Positions 1 to 3,839 of a DNA stretch of 9,947 nucleotides are shown piece after piece; positions within the stretch are counted from its first letter, which is position 1, and every line of letters starts with the position of its first letter. Source of the stretch: Deltaproteobacteria bacterium (GTDB taxonomy: Bacteria > Myxococcota > Myxococcia > SLRQ01); assembly GCA_007128675.1 (NCBI GenBank), contig SKWY01000162.1:1-9947 (forward strand), written 5' to 3'. A program made the position numbers and the translations under genes. Below the pieces are notes generated by a model. That model was given only the letters and a program-made list of their open reading frames with translations. It searched no databases and had not been told where the DNA came from.

Positions 1-218
1 CTAAGCGCCGGGAGCCGGTTTCCGAGCCCGTGTGGCGCACCCACGCCAGTGCGGAGCCCACGGATCGGAGACCGGACTGCCGGTCGCTTCGGGAGGAGGG
101 CAGCTACAGGCGCACCGTAGCGGCTCCACGCAAAGACAAAGCAGGACAGCTCAAGGTGAACCGGTAGCAGCTCAACACGGAAACGAATCAGGACAGCTAT
201 TTTACCCGACAGCAGAGG
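1..218. other. Non-coding region downstream of mltG
   Basis: I see no convincing gene here. A plus-strand open frame beginning at the GTG at 32 runs on into the antisense of mltG and has no recognisable domain. Two things stand out. Bases 5-38 can fold into an interrupted hairpin (GCGCC with GGCGC, inside it GGG with CCC, then CGG with CCG), which could be the terminator or 3' end of something outside the window. A 10-base direct repeat, CAGGACAGCT, lies at 142-151 and 189-198. I looked for tRNA, 6S, SRP, tmRNA and RNase P hallmarks on both strands and found none. Confidence 0.4.
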
Positions 219-1283
219 TCAACGGTCCATCCCGTACCGAGGGTTCTGCCAGCGCCGGACGGCTCTGGTGTGGCAGGCGTAGTCGACGCAGAACTCGTGG
301 GTCCCGTCGTTTCGCGATACGAAAAAGTAGTAAGGGCAGTCGGGCGGGTTCAATGCTGCCTTCAGGGCCTCGAGGCCCGGTGATGCGATGGGGCCGGGCG
401 GCAGGCCCCTCATCGTGTATGTGTTGTAGGGGTGTGGTGTCTCGAGGTCGTTGCGCGTCAGCCGGCCGTCCCATTCGCCATGCCGGAGAATCTTCGCGTA
501 GATCACCGTGGGGTCGGTCTGTAGCCTCCAGTTGTCTTGCAAGCGGTTGTGGAACACGCAGGAGATCTTGGGCCTCTCGTGAGCTTGACCCGTTTCCTTC
601 TCGATGATGGAAGCGAGCGTCACGGCTTCATGGCGCGAAAGCTCGATCCCCTCTCGTCTCTGAGCTTCGGCGGAGCGCCAGGCCGACTGGAAATGGGAGA
701 CGCCACCCTCGATTATTCGCCGAGCGGGAAGACCCTTTGGCAGATGATAGGTGGTCGGAAAGAAGTAGCCCTCGAGGGAGTCGGCCTCGATGCCCAGGCT
801 GCTCACGAAGTCTCGATCAAAAACAAGATCGAGCAGCTCCTTTGCGCTGGCGACACCAGCCTCCTCGAAGAGGGGCATCATCTCGTCGAGCCGCAGGCCT
901 TCGGCCACGGTGATTCGGTAGGTTCTCACGCGGCCGGCGATGATATCCTCCAGGATTTCGCCAGGTCGGTGTGGGCCTTCGAAGAGATACTCGCCGGCTC
1001 TTATCCTGGGGCCCGCCTCTTCTACTTTGTGGGCCCAAAGGTAGAACACGCTGCCCACGACCGGTAGCGAGACGTCTTCGATGAGGCCGGCCTCCTCGAG
1101 CTGGCGGCCCAGAGCCCGCAGGCTAGTCCCTGGCTTCACATCGATTGCCGCCTCGCCGTCAGGAGGAGTAATCGGCGTGGAGAGAAAGTCTCGATATTGA
1201 CCATAGCCCCAGAGTGCCGCTCCGCCGCCGGCAAGGACGACTAGAAGAAAGAGAAGTAGGGCGATGAGGAGTAGTCGTTTCAT
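219..1283 (-). CDS. mltG: Endolytic murein transglycosylase MltG (YceG-like)
   Basis: MltG is an inner-membrane lytic transglycosylase that cuts nascent peptidoglycan strands in the periplasm and is thought to set glycan chain length. The 354-residue product starts with a short positive N-terminus and one membrane anchor (about residues 3-27, Leu/Val rich). A LysM-like region follows (about 45-115, VKPGTSLRALGRQL), then the YceG catalytic domain. Family motifs are intact: EGYFFPTTY (171-179), ASIIEKET (224-231, with Glu228 matching the catalytic Glu of Escherichia coli MltG), LQTDPTVIY (254-262) and NTYTMRGLPPGPIASPG (287-303). Length is normal. I chose the ATG at 1283 because the membrane anchor then begins as in known MltG. 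In-frame alternatives are ATG at 1331 and TTG at 1385, but the latter sits in the proposed -35 box. No start has a strong Shine-Dalgarno. The gene stands alone and is divergent from the needle-like gene. Confidence 0.95.
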   Translation of the reverse strand: MKRLLLIALLLFLLVVLAGGGAALWGYGQYRDFLSTPITPPDGEAAIDVKPGTSLRALGRQLEEAGLIEDVSLPVVGSVFYLWAHKVEEAGPRIRAGEYLFEGPHRPGEILEDIIAGRVRTYRITVAEGLRLDEMMPLFEEAGVASAKELLDLVFDRDFVSSLGIEADSLEGYFFPTTYHLPKGLPARRIIEGGVSHFQSAWRSAEAQRREGIELSRHEAVTLASIIEKETGQAHERPKISCVFHNRLQDNWRLQTDPTVIYAKILRHGEWDGRLTRNDLETPHPYNTYTMRGLPPGPIASPGLEALKAALNPPDCPYYFFVSRNDGTHEFCVDYACHTRAVRRWQNPRYGMDR

Positions 1284-1355
1284 GAGATCGATGGGTGGCT
1301 TGTCTGGGATTGGCCTGGGAGCGCCGCTCATGCCTCGAGAGCGCGGCGCTGATGC

Positions 1356-1385
1356 AGGGTAATTTCTGGGCTCGATCCGGGTCAA
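1356..1385 (-). promoter_or_regulatory. Candidate sigma-70 promoter of mltG
   Basis: Read on the minus strand, TTGACC (1385-1380) is followed after 18 bases by TACCCT (1361-1356). The -35 box matches consensus at five of six bases, while the -10 box is weak at three of six. Transcription would begin near 1349, upstream of both ATG candidates of mltG. This argues against the TTG at 1385 as start codon. Confidence 0.3.
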
Positions 1386-1458
1386 TGGCGCCGGGGCTTC
1401 AGGGCGGCAGGCTCGCCGTGTCCTAGGCCCGCTTCTCTTGCCAATCGGTCGTTCTCGG

Positions 1459-1486
1459 TTCGGTCTTGGTGCCGGACCGAAGGTCC
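1459..1486. promoter_or_regulatory. Overlapping inverted repeats, possible operator
   Basis: TTCGGTC (1459-1465) and GACCGAA (1475-1481) form a perfect 7-bp inverted repeat with a 9-base spacer. The right arm also belongs to a second palindrome, GGACC-GAA-GGTCC (1474-1486). A further CGGTC lies at 1446-1450. No T-tract follows on either strand, so a terminator is unlikely. The position between two divergent promoters suggests a regulator binding site, which is inference only. Confidence 0.3.
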
Positions 1487-1540
1487 GAAAAACGAGCCAG
1501 GCAAGGGAGGGGTTTCACGTGATTTCAGTACCTTGGCTCT

Positions 1541-1556
1541 TGGCACACTAGCCGCA
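1541..1556 (+). promoter_or_regulatory. Candidate sigma-54 (RpoN) promoter of the needle-like operon
   Basis: TGGCAC (1541-1546), five bases, then CCGCA (1552-1556) gives the defining GG-N10-GC spacing of -24/-12 promoters. The -24 half is perfect. The -12 half keeps the GC but has CC for TT. The start of transcription would be near 1568, giving a leader of about 80 bases before the ATG at 1647. An enhancer-binding protein site would be expected upstream, and the inverted repeats at 1459-1486 are at a plausible distance. Confidence 0.35.
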
Positions 1557-1636
1557 CAACAACTTGTCACGCCCGGGGACGAATGGTTCGGCTCAGGCGA
1601 AAAAGCTGCTTTCGAAACAAGGGCCACAGGCTCGGT

Positions 1637-1641
1637 GGAGG
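1637..1641 (+). promoter_or_regulatory. Ribosome binding site that sets the start at 1647
   Basis: A consensus GGAGG lies five bases before the ATG at 1647. The earlier in-frame TTG at 1533 has no such site, so the shorter protein is preferred. Confidence 0.7.
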
Positions 1642-1646
1642 ACAAG

Positions 1647-2357
1647 ATGAACATCATGAACGCTCTTACGCGCATGGATCCGAGGACGATGATTAGCGAC
1701 CTGGTTCAAGACACCGTCCAGCGAATGACTGGCAGGGAGGAGCTCGGCAAGCTCGCGGGAATATTCGTGGACCTGAAGACCGGCAACTATCTTGGCGCGC
1801 TGGGGCGAAAAGCCGACCTGGCTTTCTCTTCCGCGAGTGATTTCGAGGTTCGGGCCGAGCTGAAGTGGGGTCCTGGGGCTCATCTCATCATTTGTGGAAA
1901 CCCCGCTGCCGTTGCCGAGAGCTGTCCGGGACCGGGAAAAGACATATCCGTCGAGTTCAGCTACGGCTTTGGCCTATTTGGCTGGAGCGTGAGCTTCTCC
2001 TTTGGCAATGGCGGAGGATGTGAGCCTCCTCCAGCGGCGAGCCCCGAGATGAGGAGCATTCTCGATGATCCGAGCTTGAGCCTGGAGGCCAAGGTCGCTC
2101 TTCTCTTCGCCCAGATAATCGATGATCTCGATAGTCAGGTGGACGGCAAGCTGCGCGCTCTCGAGGATTCCTCCAGAGCACAGGAACTCGACAAGGCCGA
2201 CGGAGGCGATGGCGAGGCCGCCGCGAACGACTTCAACCGCATTTCCACCGAGGTGCAGATGCTGATGCAGAAGCGCAGCCAGATGTACGGCCTGCAGTCG
2301 AACATGATGAGCATGTTCAACGACGTCTCGATGCAAATCATCAGCAATGTACGATGA
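1647..2357 (+). CDS. Protein with a C-terminal type III secretion needle-like region
   Basis: The product has 236 residues and no signal peptide. Three parts can be seen. Residues 1-55 are probably helical and Met-rich. Residues 56-128 look beta-rich, with alternating aromatic residues (ISVEFSYGFGLF) and three cysteines (83, 93, 125), ending in a GGGCEPPP linker. Residues 134-236 are helical: helix about 144-175, an acidic Gly/Asp/Ala turn (about 183-193), and a final helix. The last 20 residues, QSNMMSMFNDVSMQIISNVR, match the end of Salmonella PrgI as I recall it (QSNTVKVFKDIDAAIIQNFR) at 9 positions with no gap, and both proteins end on that Arg. Helix-turn-helix layout and a buried C-terminal helix are typical of needle and EspA-like filament subunits. 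Needle proteins have only about 80 residues, so the N-terminal 130 residues are extra. The gene overlaps the frame of the TPR gene downstream. An exported filament or needle-like subunit is my inference; an unrelated coiled-coil protein is the alternative. Confidence 0.5.
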   Translation: MNIMNALTRMDPRTMISDLVQDTVQRMTGREELGKLAGIFVDLKTGNYLGALGRKADLAFSSASDFEVRAELKWGPGAHLIICGNPAAVAESCPGPGKDISVEFSYGFGLFGWSVSFSFGNGGGCEPPPAASPEMRSILDDPSLSLEAKVALLFAQIIDDLDSQVDGKLRALEDSSRAQELDKADGGDGEAAANDFNRISTEVQMLMQKRSQMYGLQSNMMSMFNDVSMQIISNVR

Positions 2358-2358
2358 G

Positions 2359-2362
2359 GGAG
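2359..2362 (+). promoter_or_regulatory. Ribosome binding site that sets the start at 2369
   Basis: GGAG, inside GGGAGAGG (2358-2365), lies six bases before the ATG at 2369. An alternative ATG at 2354 overlaps the upstream stop codon in an ATGA arrangement but has no comparable site. Either way the two genes are likely to be translationally coupled. Confidence 0.6.
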
Positions 2363-2368
2363 AGGACA

Positions 2369-2908
2369 ATGAGCCATACGCAAAGAAATAGTTTCCATGA
2401 GATGACCACCCAACCTCGCCCAGTCGTCAACGAGCAGGATCGGGCTCTTCTACGCCGCTTCGTCAGAGGCGAGATCACCTTCGCGGAGCTGGAGGGGATG
2501 ACGGCCGAAGATGCTTTGGCCCTAGCCGAGACGGGTCATGGTTTCTTCAAGTCCGGGCGTATCGAAGAAGCCCGCACGATCTTCGAAGGGCTGGCGGCGG
2601 TGAACCACCTTGATCCTTATCCCCGGCAGGTCCTCGGCGCGATCTGTGAGCGCGAGCAGGAAACCGAGCAAGCGCTTCGTCATTACGATGTCTGTCTCTC
2701 CCTCCATCGCGACAATCCCTGGGTGCTCGCCAGGAGGGGAGAGATTCGCGTCAGGTCTGGCGAGCTACATGCGGGCGTCGAGGATCTCGCCCGGGCATGT
2801 GAGCTGGATCCCAAGGTCAGCCTGATGACGACAGCGCGAGCCCAGCTCATTCTCTCCAGCCTGGTCGACGCGGCGGCCGATGGCGCCGATGAATCCTCCG
2901 GTGCCTAG
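2369..2908 (+). CDS. TPR protein resembling type III secretion chaperones (SycD/LcrH or YscG type)
   Basis: The product has 179 residues and no signal or membrane segment, so it is cytoplasmic. After a variable N-terminus (1-45), three consecutive 34-residue TPR units are visible: about 48-81 (ALALAETGHGFFKSGRIEEA), 82-115 (LDPYPRQVLGAICERE...) and 116-149 (NPWVLARRGEIRVRSGELHA...ACELDP). The pattern of a small residue, aromatic, G-R/E-x-E-E-A and a closing xDP is regular. Size, three repeats and a Gly-Arg-x-x-E-A-x-x-x-F in repeat one are those of class II type III chaperones such as SycD/LcrH. TPR proteins also chaperone needle subunits (YscG/PscG for YscF/PscF). It starts 12 bases after the upstream stop codon, so it is probably co-expressed as that protein's chaperone. 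TPR repeats are common, so the specific role is inferred from the neighbour. Confidence 0.65.
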   Translation: MSHTQRNSFHEMTTQPRPVVNEQDRALLRRFVRGEITFAELEGMTAEDALALAETGHGFFKSGRIEEARTIFEGLAAVNHLDPYPRQVLGAICEREQETEQALRHYDVCLSLHRDNPWVLARRGEIRVRSGELHAGVEDLARACELDPKVSLMTTARAQLILSSLVDAAADGADESSGA

Positions 2909-2948
2909 TGCTGCTCGTATGGGTCGCGGCGGTGCTCGTCCCAAGCAC

Positions 2949-2972
2949 GGGCTGCCGCGCTCGGCCCTTTTT
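2949..2972 (+). terminator. Candidate intrinsic terminator after the TPR gene
   Basis: GGGC (2949-2952) pairs with GCCC (2964-2967), extended inward by U-G and G-C pairs around a 7-base loop, and is followed at once by TTTTT (2968-2972). The stem is short. A competing hairpin upstream (GTGCT 2932-2936 with AGCAC 2944-2948, flanked by GCGGC 2926-2930 and GCCGC 2954-2958) overlaps it and could act against it. Confidence 0.45.
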
Positions 2973-2985
2973 GGCTGCCTTCCGA

Positions 2986-3014
2986 TTGACTTGATGGGCG
3001 CCGAAGCGTAGAAA
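2986..3014 (+). promoter_or_regulatory. Candidate sigma-70 promoter of rpsO
   Basis: TTGACT (2986-2991), a 17-base spacer, then TAGAAA (3009-3014). This matches consensus at five and four of six positions with ideal spacing. It lies just after the candidate terminator of the preceding operon and points at rpsO. Transcription would begin near 3021, placing the strong hairpin at 3019-3047 at the very 5' end of the message. Confidence 0.5.
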
Positions 3015-3018
3015 ACCA

Positions 3019-3047
3019 GAGGGCTCGGGACGATTGTCCGGGCCCTC
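3019..3047 (+). other. Strong hairpin at the 5' end of the rpsO leader
   Basis: GAGGGC (3019-3024) pairs with GCCCTC (3042-3047), then UC with GG, one bulged G (3027), and GGAC (3028-3031) with GTCC (3036-3039) around a GATT loop. This is about 12 base pairs with one bulge. No T-tract follows, so a terminator is unlikely. If the promoter call is right, this is a 5'-end stem that may stabilise the rpsO message. Confidence 0.5.
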
Positions 3048-3198
3048 GACGTTCCTACATTCGAAAACACACACTAGCGCCCCGGATCCGGCTGCCGTAA
3101 GAGCGAGCATGCTGGGCCGAAAGCTTCGGACAGAGTGGCCCTCTGCTTCGTATCGAGCACTCTTCCCTATCCAGCCATGGACAGGGAGAGAGATGTGA

Positions 3199-3217
3199 AG
3201 CGGAAGCTGCTTTCGCT
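3199..3217 (+). other. Hairpin just upstream of the rpsO ribosome binding site
   Basis: AGCGGAAG (3199-3206) pairs with CTTTCGCT (3210-3217) around a CTG loop: eight pairs including one G-U next to a G-C. It ends about 14 bases before the rpsO Shine-Dalgarno (AGGAGAGAGG, 3233-3242). A second small stem, CCGAA-AGC-TTCGG, lies at 3118-3130. Ribosomal protein S15 represses its own message in several bacteria by binding leader structures, and it is known to use a G-U/G-C motif in rRNA. A role here is inference. Confidence 0.35.
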
Positions 3218-3244
3218 GAAGCATATGGGTAAGAGGAGAGAGGC

Positions 3245-3517
3245 ATGGCCCTCCACCAGAGCAGGAAGGCAGAGATTATCGAGGAGTTCAAGACCCACGA
3301 CGGCGACACCGGTTCTCCCGATGTCCAGATAGCTCTTCTCACGGAGCGGATTCGCTACCTGACGGAGCATTTCAAGACCCACAAGCAGGACCATCACTCC
3401 CGTCGCGGCCTGCTCAAGCTAGTTGGGCAGAGACGACGGCTGCTCGAGTACCTGCGCAAGCAGGATCTCGCCCGGTTCAAGAAGATAGCAACAACCCTGA
3501 AGATCCGGACACGCTAG
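3245..3517 (+). CDS. rpsO: 30S ribosomal protein S15
   Basis: S15 is a primary binder of 16S rRNA that organises the three-way junction of helices 20-22 in the platform of the small subunit. The 90-residue product matches the family length of about 89. Typical features are HDGDTGSPDVQIALLTERI (18-36), LTEHFKTHKQDHHSRRGLL (39-57) with the conserved His, Asp and Ser-Arg-Arg contact residues, and the RRRLLEYLR helix (63-71). The start ATG follows a strong AGGAGAGAGG site. It is directly upstream of pnp, the same order as in Escherichia coli and many other bacteria, but truB, rbfA and infB, which often precede it, are absent here. Confidence 0.98.
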   Translation: MALHQSRKAEIIEEFKTHDGDTGSPDVQIALLTERIRYLTEHFKTHKQDHHSRRGLLKLVGQRRRLLEYLRKQDLARFKKIATTLKIRTR

Positions 3518-3529
3518 CATTCGGATCGG

Positions 3530-3570
3530 GTGAGCCCGCCTGATTGGCTCGTTCATTCAAGCGGGCTCGC
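3530..3570 (+). terminator. rpsO-pnp intergenic hairpin (attenuator or processing site)
   Basis: GAGCCCGC (3532-3539) pairs perfectly with GCGGGCTC (3561-3568), extended by U-G (3531/3569) and G-C (3530/3570), around a 21-base loop. There is no T-tract after it, so full termination is doubtful. In Escherichia coli the equivalent gap holds a leaky terminator and an RNase III site that controls pnp. The same 8-mer GAGCCCGC recurs at 3654-3661 and can pair with the same partner. Confidence 0.5.
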
Positions 3571-3652
3571 CAGCAGTCAATTCGAAAAGAAAGAGTAGTT
3601 CGCGTCTTACGCGCGCGGCTTCCGAGGAGAGGCCCAGCCTTCGGTTTTTGTT

Positions 3653-3684
3653 CGAGCCCGCTGAAGCACTTTGCTTTTTCAGCG
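3653..3684 (+). promoter_or_regulatory. pnp leader element with alternative pairings
   Basis: CGAGCCCGC (3653-3661) is complementary over nine bases to GCGGGCTCG (3561-3569), which is already the right arm of the upstream hairpin. The end of this element also belongs to a local hairpin: CGCTGA (3659-3664) with TCAGCG (3679-3684), and AGCA (3665-3668) with TGCT (3672-3675), with a CTT loop and a TTT bulge. The three pairings cannot all form together, as in a switch. PNPase is known to repress its own leader in enterobacteria; the same here is inference. Confidence 0.35.
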
Positions 3685-3803
3685 TGCTGGAACAGGAACT
3701 GAAGCCCTTCTGGGTCTCCATATGGTGGCTAACCGCGAAGGACGCGCCAAATGACCAATTGGTGCCCCGTCGATTTGACGGCGGTATCCCCATAAGAAAG
3801 GTG

Positions 3804-3831
3804 TCTCCCGCAAGGAGATATCTTCAGGAGA
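3804..3831 (+). promoter_or_regulatory. pnp translation start region with a decoy Shine-Dalgarno
   Basis: TCTCC (3804-3808) can pair with GGAGA at 3814-3818 (local hairpin with loop CGCAA) or with the second GGAGA at 3827-3831. The latter lies nine bases upstream of the ATG at 3840 and is the likely ribosome binding site. The site supports the start at 3840. The arrangement could modulate access to it. Confidence 0.4.
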
Positions 3832-3839
3832 AAAAAGAA

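Larger units (their letters stand above)
1284..1646. other. Divergent intergenic control region, mltG / needle-like gene
   Basis: This region carries no separate gene. An open frame extends back from the needle-like gene to a TTG at 1533, but that stretch has no Shine-Dalgarno at its start and contains the candidate sigma-54 promoter. The region holds a candidate mltG promoter on the minus strand, a cluster of CGGTC/GACCG inverted repeats and the candidate plus-strand promoter, each listed separately. Confidence 0.5.

Noticed and set aside
1..218. tRNA or other structured RNA gene on either strand
   Set aside because: No T-loop, anticodon arm, CCA end or signature of 6S, SRP, tmRNA or RNase P RNA could be found, only short inverted repeats.
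32..607. Plus-strand open frame of 191 codons starting with GTG
   Set aside because: Most of it is antisense to mltG, composition is Arg/Ser/Gly rich as expected for a shadow in GC-rich DNA, and no domain is visible.
1474..1486. Terminator (GGACC-GAA-GGTCC)
   Set aside because: The stem is only five pairs and no T-tract follows it on either strand.
1533..1646. N-terminal extension of the needle-like protein from a TTG
   Set aside because: There is no ribosome binding site at 1533, a consensus site precedes 1647, and a candidate promoter lies inside the extension.
3648..3839. N-terminal extension of PNPase
   Set aside because: The family N-terminus starts just after the ATG at 3840, which has a Shine-Dalgarno. 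The upstream residues are unlike PNPase and come from the structured leader.
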